Shown: in pieces, positions 1 to 27,639 of the stretch
How the letters are laid out: each line of letters opens with the position of its first letter
How positions within the stretch are numbered: the stretch's first letter is position 1
Origin: Tridacna crocea
Lineage: Eukaryota; Mollusca; Bivalvia; Cardiida; Cardiidae
NCBI GenBank assembly: GCA_943736015.1
Contig: OX031061.1
Location: forward strand, 61,820,192 to 61,884,191
DNA: 64,000 bases
Direction: 5' to 3'
Made by a program: the position numbers and the translations under genes
Notes under the pieces: model-generated
Told to the model about the DNA's origin: nothing
Databases searched by the model: none
The model's input: the letters and a program-made list of their open reading frames with translations, nothing else

Positions 1-15816
<15,816 letters not shown>

Positions 15817-16181
15817 CCAGTCTGAATTTGTGTTGTATTCATTATTAACAGCTCATTCCATCTCGGTGTGAACCAAAGTTTATCTGCGCTGTTACTAAGT
15901 CTTCATGATACTTGCGGGGATTTTCCTCTGCTGAATTTGGGGCAAATATGGACCGAAAATAACTTCCATATTCAGGTTGTTTTCCCTCTCAAAATCCCCT
16001 AAAAAAGTCATGAACTATGATAATTTGGGCTTGCCATTTGCCAAGTTGCAGTATGATGTTGGGAGCTATGTAGATATAACCGCAGGATGTTTCACATGTT
16101 TATTGCAACAAGCATATTCGATGCAAGTGGCTTTAGTAATTTTAGAATTACATTTGATCCATTTTCAGACAAAAAGGTGGC

Positions 16182-16300
16182 TTAACCCTTTGGCTGCTTA
16201 TCGCGACCCGCCGACCTTTTGCGGACAGTATAGATCAAGATCAGACTGCACAGAATGTGCAGTCTGATCTTTGATCTACACTGTCCGATAAGGAGATATC
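16182..16300. repeat. TTAA-hairpin, subfamily 4 (left end plus hairpin)
   Basis: TTAACCCTTTGGCTGC, then AGATCAAGATCAGACTGCAC folding on GTGCAGTCTGATCTTTGATC. The right TTAA end is not located. Confidence 0.78.
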
Positions 16301-17046
16301 ATTCCCCAAAATAGAACTTTGAAACAGCAATATTTGGGTTATTAGTGTCAAATTGAAAATTTATTTTTAGTTTTTTCAGCAGGAGAAATGTTAATGTCTC
16401 TCCGAGATCCTCGGTACAAAGTAGGCCATCACAAACTTATGGATCTGTAATATCCACATTTTGTAACAACCAACTTAATCATGAGATAGACTGGTCCTTG
16501 GACATACAGAAAAATTGACCTACAGCGAAAAATTTCGGCCTAGGTCAGCCTGCGCGGATTGCGCAGGGTTACCTGGTTCGATACTTTTTGCAGATGCATT
16601 AAGTCCCCTTTTCATAGAGCATTTATAACAGTTGCTTTGGTCTTTTTCAGAATATTGCATTTTAGTGTTAAAAAAAAAAAACATCTATTGGTGGGTACTG
16701 ACTAGCAGTATTTCTGGCAAGACGTTCAAAGGCTGAAAAAAGCATAATACAAATTTCTCATTTGACCGTTTATTGTATTTATTTTTCAAGTTTTAATGGT
16801 CCTATAGCCCTCAGGAAAGCCAAAAAGTCCCCCCGAGTCAATCAGTCACTTTTGAGATTGGTGTAGTCTTGAAGTCTACTTCGGGGGCACGTTCAACTAT
16901 TGACTGTCATAAGATTGGATGCATATTTACTGCTACAGATAAATTATATGACCTCACCTTTGCATCTCATCAAAACATAATATTTTGTGGTTAATTTACA
17001 GAATGACTTTGATGTGACACAGCTAGTGTAGATCCACACTACAGGT

Positions 17047-17274
17047 TCTAGCCCTTTACCAGGTAAAAGGAGGCTAGACATCCAAGTCCATTGCATTTGC
17101 TAGACGATAGAATTAACTATGGTTCCAAAGAGGGACGTCTTTGACAGAGTTTAAAACATGGTGGTAAAAAGGAGAAAATGCTGGTTAGCAGCATTTTCTT
17201 CTTTTCCCACTGTGTTTTCAAAAGCCTTTCTTTTTGGACCAATCAAAATTTGTGAATGTCTGGTAATGGGTTAA
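17047..17274 (+). repeat. TTAA-hairpin element, subfamily 1, diverged
   Basis: Left CTAGCCCTTTACCAGG, right CTGGTAATGGGTTAA; centre GCTGGTTAGCAGC. Shares its right TTAA with the next element. Confidence 0.78.
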
Positions 17275-17496
17275 CTCTTTACAGCACAACAATATTTTAG
17301 ACTTGTCCAAATCGAAAGCATTTGCAGACAACAAAATAAATGTGACTCAAAAATTTAAAATTGACTTATGAGTTGAAAACATTGTGGGAACAACAGAAAA
17401 TGCTGGTTACCAGCATTTTCTCCTTTTCCCACAATGTTTTTAGAAGGCTTCTTCCTCAGCGTCGTAGAAACCAGGGATTGTTTGGTAAAGGGTTAA
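17271..17496 (+). repeat. TTAA-hairpin element, subfamily 1
   Basis: TTAACTCTTTACAGCACAAC to TTTGGTAAAGGGTTAA. Confidence 0.87.
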
Positions 17497-17620
17497 GGTA
17501 TCATTAAAATTCTATGATTGGAAAAATGAAATGCACGTTTCTGTTTCACAGTGAAATAGAAATCAAACATGCACTTTTTAATTTTTTTTTTTTCAAAATT
17601 TTTAATCAAGCTATTTGGCA

Positions 17621-17682
17621 GAGTACATTCAAGATCAGACTGCATTCTCCACAGTCTGACTTTGATCTACTCAGCTGTCCAG
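17621..17682. repeat. Subfamily-4 hairpin core, degenerate
   Basis: AAGATCAGACTGCATTCTCC against CAGTCTGACTTTGATCTAC. Confidence 0.65.
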
Positions 17683-17802
17683 TTACAATGCAGCTGAATA
17701 TCAGATGTAATGAAAAAATGGTGAGATAGTTGAACACGAAAGTATTTTTACTACAAATAAATGTATTATGCTACTGTAGACTTTCTGCTGTGAAGCTATC
17801 TA

Positions 17803-18066
17803 TGGCCTGCAGCATGTGGTAACAGACATTTGGACATCTGCGTAAAATATCGTATTGGATCAGTCTGTGCAATCTACACAAGCTTACCTAAAAAAAAAAA
17901 ACTTTTCGTTTTTATGTAATTTTCTGTTTTGTGCAAGTCTACTGTAACACAAAATCTAATGTAGTTGCAGTGTTCTCTCGGATTAGCAAGCGAGGACTGC
18001 CCAGGCTGATCCGAGACAACAGTTTACACAAATGTCTGAATGCCTCTTTTCGCGCGTTGCAAGCCA
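17803..18066. repeat. CGGATCAGCCTG palindromic MITE, degraded copy
   Basis: Aligns along its length with 45892-46154: TGGACATCTGCGTAAAATAT, AAGTCTACTGTAACACAAAA, AGGCTGATCCGAGAC, CGCGCGTTGCAAGCCA. Confidence 0.78.
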
Positions 18067-18164
18067 TATAATATTGAGATGTCTTTAGATGCTTTGTTTT
18101 TTTATTGTAAATGTGAATTGTTTTATGTGAAACTAGATGTAAATACTGTCACATGGTTAATGAT

Positions 18165-18170
18165 AATAAA
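18165..18170 (+). promoter_or_regulatory. Probable polyadenylation signal of the YME1-like gene
   Basis: AATAAA followed within 25 bp by TTGTTTACTCTTTGTG. No other feature competes for it. Confidence 0.5.
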
Positions 18171-18309
18171 GACCGACTTCATTGTTTACTCTTTGTGTTT
18201 TCTTTGTCATTAATACAAGCCTCCTGTTTTTCCCCTTTGTTTTTAACCTCCATCCTGCTAAATAACTAACAGGGAACTACAAGACAGTAAAAACCAAGAT
18301 GTGACCATT

Positions 18310-18535
18310 TTAACCCTTTCACAAACAACAAACTTTTGGACTAGACCAAATTGAAAGCATTTGCAGACGACAATTCAACTGCTGAAAAGATGATTTCTGT
18401 CTATGATAGGGTAGAAACAAATGTGGGAAAGTGAGAAAATGCTGGTCACCAGCATTTTCTCCTTTTCCCACAATGTTTTCAAAAGGCTACTATTCCAAAC
18501 CCGTAAAAACCAGGGATTGTTTGGGAAAGGTTTAA
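18310..18535 (+). repeat. TTAA-hairpin element, variant C
   Basis: TTAACCCTTTCACAAACAAC to TTTGGGAAAGGTTTAA; centre GCTGGTCACCAGC. Confidence 0.88.
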
Positions 18536-18564
18536 AGTAATTTTCCTTTTGGGAGGGAATACAC

Positions 18565-19975
18565 TTAAATCCTCTTCAGACAGTGTAGCACCAAGATCAG
18601 ACTGACATTCTATATTTATATCCTCGTTAGACAGTGTAGCTGAAAGATCAGACCACACGTTCCACATGTATATCCTTGTCAGACAGTGTAGCTGAAAGAT
18701 CAGACTGCACGTTCTACCAATATATCCTCATCAGACAGTGTAGCTCCAAGATCAGACCGCACGTTCTACACGTATATCCTCGTCAGACAGTGTAGCTGAA
18801 AGATCATACCGCACGTTCTTCACGTATATCCTCGTCGGACAGTGTAGCTGAAAGATCAGACCGCACGTTCTACACGTATATACTCGTCGGACAGTGTAGC
18901 TCCAAGATCAGACCGCACGTTCTTCACGTATATACTCGTCGGACAGTGTAGCTCCAAGATCAGACCGCACGTTGTACACGTATATACTCGTCGGACAGTG
19001 TAGCTCCAAGATCAGTCTGCATGTTCTACACGTATATCCTCGTCAGACAGTGTAGCTGAAAGATCATACTGCACGTTCTTCACGTATATATCGTCGGACA
19101 GTGTAGCTCCAGGATCAGACTGCACGTTCTACACGTATATCCTCGTCGGACAGTGTAGCTCCAAGATCAGATTGCACGTTCTACACGTATATCCTTGTCA
19201 GACAGTGTAGCTCCAAGATCAGACTGCACGTTCTACACGTATATCCTCGTCAGACAGTGTCGGTGAAAGATCAGACTGCACGTTTGTGTGACAGTGTAGC
19301 TCCAAGATCAGACTGCACGTTCTACACGTATATCCTCGTCAGACAGTGTAGCTGAAAGATCAGACTGCACGTTCTACACGTATATCCTCGTCAGACAGTG
19401 TAGCTCCAAGATCAGACTGCACGTTGTACACGTATATACTCGTCAGACAGTGTAGCTCCAAGATCAGACTGCACGTTGTACACGTTTATACTCGTCAGAC
19501 AGTGTAGCTCCAAGATCAGACTGCACGTTCCACATGTATATCCTCGTCAGACAGTGTAGCTGAAAGATCAGACTGCATGTTCTACACTTATATCCTCGTG
19601 GGACAGTGTAGCTGAAAGATCAGACTGCATGTTCTACACTTATATCCTCGTGGGACAGTGTAGCTCCAAGATCAGACTGCATGTTCTTATATCCTCGTCA
19701 GACAGTGTAGCTGAAAGATCAGACTGCACGTTCTACCAGTATATCCTCGTCAGACAGTGTAGCTCCAAGATCAGACTGACATTCTACACGTATATCGGCA
19801 TGGGACAGTGTAGCTCCAAGATCAGACTGCACGTTCTACATGTATATCCTTGTCAGACAGTGTAGCTCCAAGATCAGACTGCACGATCTACATGTAAATC
19901 CTCATCAGTCCCTGCAGCTCTAAGATTTGACTGCTCCTTCTGTGCATTCTGATCTTGATCTACACCATCTGACGA
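18565..19975 (+). repeat. 52-bp minisatellite, about 27 units
   Basis: Unit: AGACAGTGTAGCTGAAAGAT then CAGACTGCACGTTCTACACG then TATATCCTCGTC. Units differ at a few sites (CTCC/CTGAA; GACTGC/GACCGC) and one is shortened near 19270. The unit is one arm of the subfamily-4 hairpin, and the matching opposite arm (GCATTCTGATCTTGATCTAC) survives once at 19933-19970. Confidence 0.92.
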
Positions 19976-20094
19976 AGGTCTGAGAGTCATGCCTAATAGC
20001 TTAAGGGTTTATCTTTAATCTGTTTATGCTAACTCTAAACTGTCATCGCTAACATGCAGCAACTTACTCTATTGCTTAGAACATGAAATCTGGG

Positions 20095-20265
20095 CCCGTA
20101 TTCACCAACCATTCTTAAGAACGTTCTTTGTCTTAATCTTCAAGATTTTCTGACTGTGACGGTAACAGAACTTCTGATTGGCTAAACCAATTGGTTTAGC
20201 CAATCAGAAGTTCTGTTACTTTCACATTGACAAAATTCTGAAGAATAACAAGTACAAAAGATGCT
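20095..20265. repeat. CTTCTGATTGGCTA foldback, long copy
   Basis: Near-perfect inverted repeat: AACTTCTGATTGGCTAAACC against GGTTTAGCCAATCAGAAGTT, with weaker pairing outward to about 20110 and 20265. Begins GGGCCCGTATTCACCAACC. 20266-20525 shows nothing more. Confidence 0.8.
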
Positions 20266-20527
20266 GTAAAGATGCAGCAAACTGGGTAAAAGCACGGCGA
20301 AAAAATAATGTCGCAGCTGCCATTTGTTTCAAGAAATCTTTCAGAATTCACGGAATTCGATTGGCCATAATGCAATCGTATTAATAATGAGTAGATCTAG
20401 TCCAGTAGATCTATTGAGCTAAAGAAGATAACGGTAAAATAAAGGATAACACAATTGATTGGAAGATATTATATATATATCTATGAAATATACTTATTAA
20501 AACTTATAAAACAAAAATTGCGTTAAA

Positions 20528-20900
20528 AAATATGTTCATTCTAAAGGAACAAGTACTGCGATCCAAAGCTTTAAATAACTATGAAAGAGGTTTTTGAAAA
20601 CATTGCTTGACAATGAGAAAATACTGGTAAACAGCCTTGCTTCTTTTTCCCACAATATTCCTATGATATCATAGAAAGAAAATTATTATTTGAGCAAATG
20701 TAGTTAGTCGTGTATGTACGCCCGTAAATGCTTTTATTTTGGTTTAGTCCATAATTTGGTCGTTTTGTAAAGAGTTACATCTAAAAGTCAAACGCCATAC
20801 CACGTGGGAAGAACAGAAAATATGAAAGAGAAAAAGTACAGACAATTCAATTTTTAGTTGCAGTAATTATCATTTAGGTTTCTGCACTTGGCAATCATTT
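20528..20900 (+). repeat. Duplicate of 38485-38850, with a degenerate TTAA-hairpin inside
   Basis: AATATGTTCATTCTAAAGGA, GATCCAAAGCTTT, ATGTACGCCCGTAAATG and CCATACCACGTGGGAAGAAC occur in the same order at both places. The hairpin part (about 20565-20776) has a poor stem. Confidence 0.78.
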
Positions 20901-21089
20901 GTAAACATATTCTTTATTTACTGAATACTACAATAATTATGAGGCATGAATAAAGTATTATGACATATGTAGACAATATCAGGTATACAAAGAATCGGCA
21001 AATTCTATGTTTTTGTCAAATATCATCCGGGTAATGAAAATATTTCATAAATAACGCCGCAAAAATCGAAGGGAGATTTCTGTGCGGAG

Positions 21090-21322
21090 TTAATCCATGG
21101 ACAGGGAGATAAACATCCCTTGTTTTTACCCCAAGACAGAAGTCTTTTTCAAAACATTGTGGAAAAGGAGAAAATGCTGGTAACCAGCATTTATTCCTTT
21201 ACCAACAATGTTTTTTCCCTGCTTGAAACAAATTTCAATTTTTGAGTTACATTTATTTTGTCGTCTGCAAGTGCTTAAAAATTTGGACTGGTCTAAAATT
21301 TTGGCGTTTGGTAAAGAATTAA
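21090..21322 (-). repeat. TTAA-hairpin element, subfamily 1
   Basis: Left TTAATCCATGGACAGGGAG, right GGTAAAGAATTAA; centre GCTGGTAACCAGC. Confidence 0.75.
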
Positions 21323-21417
21323 TTCTTTATGATTTTCTGGCAGAAACAAAACTATAGAAAACATCATGTGAAAAGGAAAAAAAATCCTCATACAGTGCAT
21401 TCCTCCAATTCTCATGA

Positions 21418-21690
21418 CTGACTGATTGATTGATTGATTGATTGATTGAATTGGAGTTTATTGCCATTTTCACAGCGGAGGTTATATCATGGCAGTGAGT
21501 GCACCTATGCATGTATTTCCTGGCTTTCTCACACCTGTACTGACATAACTTTCTTTCAGGATCACTTGCTACATTCTCACATGCATCAGCCATAAGAGGC
21601 AGGAAAGAAAGTTTGACTCAAGCAGGTATCAAACTCACCACCCTCAGGTCACAAGTTTGCTGACCACTGAGTTGCCCAGGTGAGCTAATC
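21418..21690 (-). repeat. tRNA-derived SINE, type A
   Basis: Reverse-oriented copy: tail is (TGAT)n then GGAGTTTATTGCC; head ends near CACTGAGTTGCCCAGGTGAG. Confidence 0.78.
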
Positions 21691-21699
21691 CCCGAGAAA

Positions 21700-21850
21700 A
21701 ACAGAACTACAGAAAAGAGGTGAAAATGCGAATACACAACATTTCTCCTTCTCTTGCAATGTTTTTCACCTTTGTCGGTAATTGCTTTCGGTTTGGATCT
21801 AAAAGGTTTTCATCTTGCAAAATCAACAGGAATTTGGTCGAAATAAAGAA
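21700..21850 (-). repeat. Degenerate TTAA-hairpin fragment
   Basis: CATTTCTCCTTCTCTTGCAA and GCTTTCGGTTTGGATCTAA remain. Confidence 0.45.
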
Positions 21851-22087
21851 TTAACTCATTACCAAACGACAATATTTTAGGCTTGTCAAAATCAAAAGCA
21901 TTAATTTTGCAGACGACAAAATAAAAGTGACTAAATATTTGAAATTTGTTTTGTGAAGAGGTGAAAACATGAGAAAAGGAGAAAATGCTGGTTACCAGCA
22001 TTTTGCATTTCTCCTTTTCACACAATATTTTCCAAAGGCTTCTTTCTCAGGATTGTCAAAAGTAGGGATTGTGTGGTAATGGGTTAA
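21851..22087 (+). repeat. TTAA-hairpin element, subfamily 1
   Basis: TTAACTCATTACCAAACGAC to GTGGTAATGGGTTAA. Two short insertions: ATTAATTTTGC in the left half and GCAT in the hairpin. Confidence 0.86.
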
Positions 22088-22104
22088 AAACTTGGGTTGG
22101 ACTT

Positions 22105-22555
22105 GAAAAACATTCTTACATGAAGGTTTGCATGCTCTAATACTATGGCATTTCTTAAATCTGGCCTGCCATCCATTGGAATAAGATAAATCCTGAATCC
22201 CCAGCTCACAGCCAAGTTCTTCACCTTTTTGACAAGCATATTACCACTTACAACAATCTTTCTTGAACTTAAGTCTGAGTACCAACGATAAAGGGTCTCA
22301 TCCTCATGTGTTTTGGTGTGCTAGTCTGAACCCTGTAATCTTCCGAACTACTGGTCCATTTCTCTTTGTTTTTCAAATAAACCACTGACTGTGGATGGTG
22401 GAAGACTCTCGCCCCATTTTTTGGTTAAATACTTCACAACTTCTTCCCAAAAAATATTAAGGTTTTCTGTCACATGCTTGGTGATTTCTCTCTTCTCCGA
22501 CGAAGTAAACTAGTTTCTGCGTTTTGCACCTCCCTTCCATATTTACACTACAAAA
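22105..22555 (-). pseudogene. Fragment of a second pogo/Tigger (CENP-B-type HTH) transposase
   Basis: Minus-strand frames give SEKREITKHVTENLNIFWEE, then STVSGLFEKQREMDQ and a stop, then TLYRWYSDLSSRKIVVSGNM and LVKKVKNLAVSWGF, then after a frameshift SNGWQARFKKCHSIR. This is the linker and second helix-turn-helix of CENP-B/Tigger proteins (the usual form is ..SGPML..KAK.LA.. and SNGWL.RFKKRH). No catalytic part is present nearby. Confidence 0.75.
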
Positions 22556-22572
22556 ATGGAAAGAAAAGTTCA

Positions 22573-22815
22573 TTAACCCTTGATTACCTCCATGAAAATG
22601 TATTTTGAAAATGATGTGGAAACGAGAAAATATTGGAAACTAGCATTTTCTCCTTTTCTGACTGTGACAAATGTTTTTTTTTCTATTAAACACTTAACCT
22701 ATTTTTGAACAACATTCCCAATATGTTTTCAACTCTGTCAAAGACAAATCTCATTGCTTGAACTACATTTCAATTGTTGTCTGCAATTCCTTTTTATTTC
22801 AGCAAGTTGAACTAG
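22573..22815 (-). repeat. TTAA-hairpin element, degenerate
   Basis: TTAACCCTTGATTACC, core AATATTGGAAACTAGCATT, then a duplicated AT-rich right half and GTTGTCTGCAATTCC. Confidence 0.6.
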
Positions 22816-23110
22816 AGCTGTGACTTAATGTGACTTAATACCCCTGCCAGCCCTTTGACAGAAAAAAAAGTGTCAAATTCAAGGGGAGATAATTCTTCAA
22901 CCAGGAAGAGTTGACACTTGAAAAGTGCATCTTGCAATCTTCGATATATGATTAATATATATGCAAAGTTTCAATACAGCTGAAGGAAAAACTGTAGGAG
23001 GAGTTTGGGACACAAAATTACTGGTATTTTGTACACAGACGGACAGACACACAGACTGACACACAGACAAACAGGATGATTCCAGTATACCCCGAAAACA
23101 TTCATTTTAA
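22810..23110 (-). repeat. Dispersed CCCTCGCAAAA repeat, minus copy
   Basis: Same order in reverse as 4972 and 11052, with ACAGACGGACAGACACACAG. It ends at a G-run (23113-23126). Confidence 0.65.
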
Positions 23111-23170
23111 TGGGGGGGGGGGGGTTACAAGAATTTCTCATTTTTTTGTAGTTTCTATAGAAGTAGTTTG

Positions 23171-23265
23171 TACTAACCAGCATTTTCTCCTTTTCCCAAA
23201 ATGTCTTCAAAAGGTTTCTTTTTCACGGTTGTTAAATGTTGGGATCGTGTTGTAAAGGGTTTAAG
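23171..23265 (+). repeat. TTAA-hairpin right half
   Basis: CCAGCATTTTCTCCTTTTCC onward to GTTGTAAAGGGTTTAA. Confidence 0.65.
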
Positions 23266-23752
23266 AAGAACTCAATTATTAATCAAACGTTCTTTGACTT
23301 ATCGTTTGGCATGTGGTCCAAATGGCTCACAAAGTCTGCATTGGTGTTGCTCGTATAAAAAAATTTCACTGCCACAATGCTTTCAAAGGTTACCTCACTG
23401 CATGACAAAAAATCATGCTGTGCTGGACGTAAAGGTTTCTGTAAATTACAGATTCAGTAAATAGCACGTACTGTATGAAGATACATTTTTATCTTGAATG
23501 TGAGAAGAATATTTGTTTTCTTAATTTTTTTTTAGGTGGTCTAGTCTGGGTATTTGTTATATTTTGTAGGATTTTCATTAATTATGATTTATTCTGATTT
23601 ATAAAAACTTGAAGTCAAACACAGTTAAAGCCAGGTGAAGGTGTGATAAATATTATACTGCATATTAATCTCTTCCTGAAAAGGCAGATTAGAATACAGA
23701 AAATTGTACAGATATACCCATACTCGGAGTAATTTCCCTTGAATAAAGTTAT

Positions 23753-24039
23753 TTAACCCTTTCCCAAACAATCCCTGGTTTTTACCGGTCTGGTATAGTA
23801 GCCTTTTGAAAACATTGTGGGAAAAGGAGAAAATGCTGGTTCTTCCGGTCTGGAATGGTAGCCTTTTGAAAACATTGCAGGAAAAGGAGAAAATGCTGGT
23901 CACCACCATTTTCTCCTTTTCCCACAATGTTTTCTACCCTATCATAGACAGAAATCATCTTTTCAGCAAGAGTTGAATTGTCGACTGCAAATGCTTTCAA
24001 TTTGGTTTAGTCCAAAAGTTTTATTTGGGAAAGGGTATA
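23753..24039 (-). repeat. TTAA-hairpin element, variant C, with internal duplication
   Basis: TTAACCCTTTCCCAAACAAT to TTTGGGAAAGGGTATA. A stretch of about 60 bp (from CCGGTCTGG to GAAAATGCTGGT) is repeated in tandem, so it has two left stem arms for one right arm. Confidence 0.88.
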
Positions 24040-25092
24040 GATCTAAACCTGTTTTGATCACACACCCACAAAAAATTATAATGATATGACATCTTTAAAA
24101 GAAACTACAGTAACTTGATAATAAAAAAGTGGAGTTTAAAAAGTGCTCTAAAAAAATAAGAAGTCGATATGACTATAGTTTGCTAACATTTTTCCACCGG
24201 GGATCGAAATGACCAAAATGTGTTGAAATGACTGGGTGTCGAAATTACCGGGTGTTCAGATGACTGCCATTCGATACAAACAAGTTTTTACAACTGTATT
24301 TATACTAACCTCTCTCATCTATGCTATTTTCTTTATTTTTTTTCCAACTAACGTGTTGTATTGAATAAATTTCAAATTTTTCTCACAATTCAAACTTTTA
24401 TCCGAATATATCTACGATCCGGATACTGAACAGATGAATCTCGTTCATGTTTACTGTTTTATTGCCTTTGAGTTTGATATGGTTCATATGCAAAGATATA
24501 CACGTGTTTACTTAAAAAAAAAAACCCTGCGACTAACAACCATCGGCACCCGTAGAATCGTAAAGAAATCATGGAACTAGTGTCATGTCTTCTCTACCAA
24601 GCTTATTTGCTATTTCCGGTTTGTTCCTTTCGCAAATTTTTTTTTGTAACACCAATTTACATTGCTTTTTCTCCTCAATTTGTTTAATTTATTGCTACTA
24701 TCGCTTATTACCGTCCACTTTATCTGCGCTTTTCCTTTGCTTTTTATTCCAGGCTGATATTCATTCAAATATATGGGTCTTGCAAGAGAATGATGAACGA
24801 CTAATGGTCAAAGGGAAACAACTCGTACAAAATTTTGTAATTAGTAATGCTACAGTTGCCTCCCTTATTGTAAGGAAAAGGCTTACTTCTGACTGCTTCG
24901 CGTCGTGAGTAAGTGCATACCATTGAACGGTACGCCTACAAAACGAAGACTCCGCCCAAAACCTCGCTTTGGCTACTTCCGGAGGTGCTAAATTACTGCG
25001 GCTACAGTATGTGCATAGTATGTGCAGTAGGCGGGACATGACACGTCCTCTTCCTGTCTCTGGTCCTTATATGCCTGTGCACCTTACAAAAA

Positions 25093-25131
25093 ATGCCAGC
25101 CAAGAGCAAGCATAAAACCGAGGACGAATAA
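25093..25131 (+). other. 12-codon micro-ORF in copy A, also present in copy B
   Basis: ATG to TAA reading MPAKSKHKTEDE. It sits just after the best-conserved part of the duplicated segment (GCGGCTACAGTA, GGTCCTTATATGCCTGTGCA). The copy B version differs at two of 39 bases. Translation is not shown. Confidence 0.25.
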
Positions 25132-25751
25132 ATACGGTAACGTCTGTAGAGACGATCCGTTGGACAAACGATAAATTTTCATTTAGGTGTAACGAATATC
25201 AACCAGTTAATGTGGTCAACTTGTTAATTTTAACCGTTCTAAAAAAGACGTGCCACCAGACAAAAAAAAAAATCGGTCAAACTTATTATTTTTCTTAACA
25301 GGCGGCGGGTAGTCTCCCGTTTATTTTATGTTAATTATAACCGCCAATATTTGAATTTGGAATTCATTGTAAGATTGCGCTACAATAAAAATGCAATATT
25401 TTGTAACAGATATATCATTGAGGTAATAGATGTTCAGTAAATGAAATTAATTCTGAGTTAATGATAACCACTATGATAACTTAACGCAAACAAAACTGTT
25501 TTCATTCAATGACGATATCGACATATATCGCTAAATATAGAAGGCCATTTTATTGCTCAACTTCAAAACATAAATTGGCTTAATGTAGGAAGATGATGTC
25601 TAGTTAAAATAAATCCCAGTGAATATCAAACCATTCACGTTACAAACCCATAGAGCGCCAAATAAACAAGAGATAATTCAGTCTAAAAAAAAAATCCGAG
25701 CAATTAAGGTTTGAAAGTTGCATAAAATTGTACAGAAAGTCTGAGGAAAGT

Positions 25752-25815
25752 GGTCGGTGTAGATCAAAGATCAGTCTGCACGTTCTGTGCAGTCTGATCA
25801 TGATCTACACAGACT
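25752..25815. repeat. Subfamily-4 hairpin core
   Basis: GTGTAGATCAAAGATCAGTC against CTGATCATGATCTACAC. Confidence 0.75.
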
Positions 25816-25955
25816 GTAAAGACAACTTTTATTGTATATGGCAATTTGAAGTTTTCGTTTTTACGCCCCTTAGACATCGAACCTCTGTCGACGATTTGGA
25901 CAGTCTACTGGAACTATAGATCTATCTTGTAAAGATTTAACACTATCCAAATAAG

Positions 25956-26085
25956 CTTGACCCTTTCGGCGCCATAGGGGAAAGCAGAGACTTCTGCGGA
26001 CGGCATAGATCAAGATCAGACTGCATAGAACGTGCACAGAACGTGCAGTCTGATCCTTGATCTATGTCATCCGCTGATGTAGTCA
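25956..26085. repeat. Subfamily-4 hairpin with decayed left end
   Basis: TTGACCCTTTCGGCG, then ATAGATCAAGATCAGACTGC against GTGCAGTCTGATCCTTGATC; the loop contains a doubled GAACGTGCACA. Confidence 0.75.
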
Positions 26086-26908
26086 AGCCCATACAATCAA
26101 AATCTTTGTGTTTCAATAGATTGTATTTATAGCCGTCCCCTGGAATTTGGGGGGTTTTTTTTATTTTGCACAGAAAGGTTTACGAAACAAGTAAACTGTG
26201 TAGACTCGGAATCAGATCGTTCATTCGGTGAAGCGTCATTTTAAACTATGCCGTCCGCAAACCTCATACCTTTGCAAATGGCGATTTTCAAAGATTAAAA
26301 CCTTTCTCGGTGATCCCATTCGAATTTCTAGTAGAAAAAGCAGGAAATAATCTTATTTAAAATTTAGATTTTAGTGTTTTGTATTAAAATCAATATTAAT
26401 GACACTCTTGTGTTAAAATTAATTGGAATCTTCATCAGAAACAGATTAAAAACGTTACATATCTATGCACGTCACCTTTTTACTAGTGTTGTGTTTAGTA
26501 CTTTGATCCATCAAGCGTCTAGGAGAAATGATGACGGGCGGGATCATTATAAGGGAGACTACTCTTGCTTTACTCTTACTCTTAGACAGTACGAGTTTTC
26601 TCCCCTAGACCATAATTTTTTTTAAAAGATCCCAGCTGCGATAGTTTTGCAGTACGAGTCTATGGGCATCATTTATTGGGTTGATTGATGAAAGATATAA
26701 TTCGATATTGTAATTAAAATGTATCTAATTGAGAAAAATGGCTATTTATCTATTATTTACGTCATATATGAATCAAGAAAAAATCATATTTGCACGTAAT
26801 TATGTAGACTACACCGTAGCTTACTTAAATCAATGAAAAATTTTGTCAAACAGTACGTTTGTATATGACTCTTTCTTATACATTTTAATCAAATAATTCT
26901 CGTGCAAT

Positions 26909-27148
26909 TTAACCCTTTACGAGACAGTCCCGATACTTAGAGACACTGTTTAGGCTTTTGGAAAACATAATGAGAATCTTGAGGAAAACTGCTGGTTGCA
27001 TGCTATTTTCCTTTTGCCACAATAATTTTATATCCTTCACAAAGTCCTTCTTTTGAGAAACTTTTGATCAAACACTATCTGTAAATGTTATTAATAATAA
27101 ATAGTACAGAACTTTTATAGTTTGGCAGATTTGTTTGTCTAAAATTCA
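26909..27148 (-). repeat. TTAA-hairpin element in copy A
   Basis: TTAACCCTTTACGAGACAGT; right end TTCA shared with the next element. The counterpart in copy B is 34196-34444. Confidence 0.8.
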
Positions 27149-27344
27149 ACCCTTATCCTACTAAGTAACAGATAAAACCTTCAAACTGATAGTAAAAACC
27201 AAAATTTGGCTATTTCAAAGGTATTTTTTTTTCAGGATCAGACATCCCCTTACAGGACAGTGTAGATCAAAGATCAGACTATATGTTCCGTGCAGTCTGA
27301 TCTTGATCAACAATGTCTGCAAAAGGTCCTTGAGTTGCATTTAA
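27145..27344. repeat. TTAA-hairpin, subfamily 4, full length
   Basis: TTCAACCCTTATCCTACTAA to GAGTTGCATTTAA with hairpin AGTGTAGATCAAAGATCAGA against GTCTGATCTTGATCAAC. Counterpart 34441-34639. Confidence 0.82.
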
Positions 27345-27639
27345 CAGCCTAGGAGTTGATACTATTCAAATATTTTTAATGATATCACAGCTGCAGCTAC
27401 TTCAACTATCTATGCTTTCCCAGCATTTCTTTTCCAGCTCTTCTCACTATGTTCTTCCCAATCCTTTTGCTGCTTTCCCACATAACTATCTAGGGCATCA
27501 TACACAGGTTATTCAGAAGCAAGATAGGAATGTATCCTGTTGCAATGACTATCATAAATTCTCTATGAGAAATTGGCAAGCTGGAATTTTTTACGTGTAC
27601 CAGCAACATGCTTGCTCAAATGTTGTTACCAGCTGAGCT

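Larger units (their letters stand above)
15817..18190 (+). other. Probable 3' UTR of the YME1-like gene
   Basis: No further coding signal. The first good polyadenylation signal in a fitting context is AATAAA at 18165-18170, followed by a T/G-rich stretch. If used, the 3' UTR is about 2.4 kb and carries a subfamily-4 hairpin, two TTAA hairpins and a CGGATCAGCCTG palindrome. An earlier cleavage site cannot be excluded. Confidence 0.45.

Noticed and set aside
18565..19975. Tandem array considered as coding repeats (frame 19629-19865)
   Set aside because: 52 is not a multiple of 3, so any frame shifts from unit to unit; open frames are short.
23201..23464. 87-codon ORF
   Set aside because: Begins inside the right arm of a truncated hairpin element and shows no domain.
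24585..24908. 107-codon ORF in duplication copy A
   Set aside because: The same stretch in copy B is open in a different frame, so there is no sign of coding constraint.
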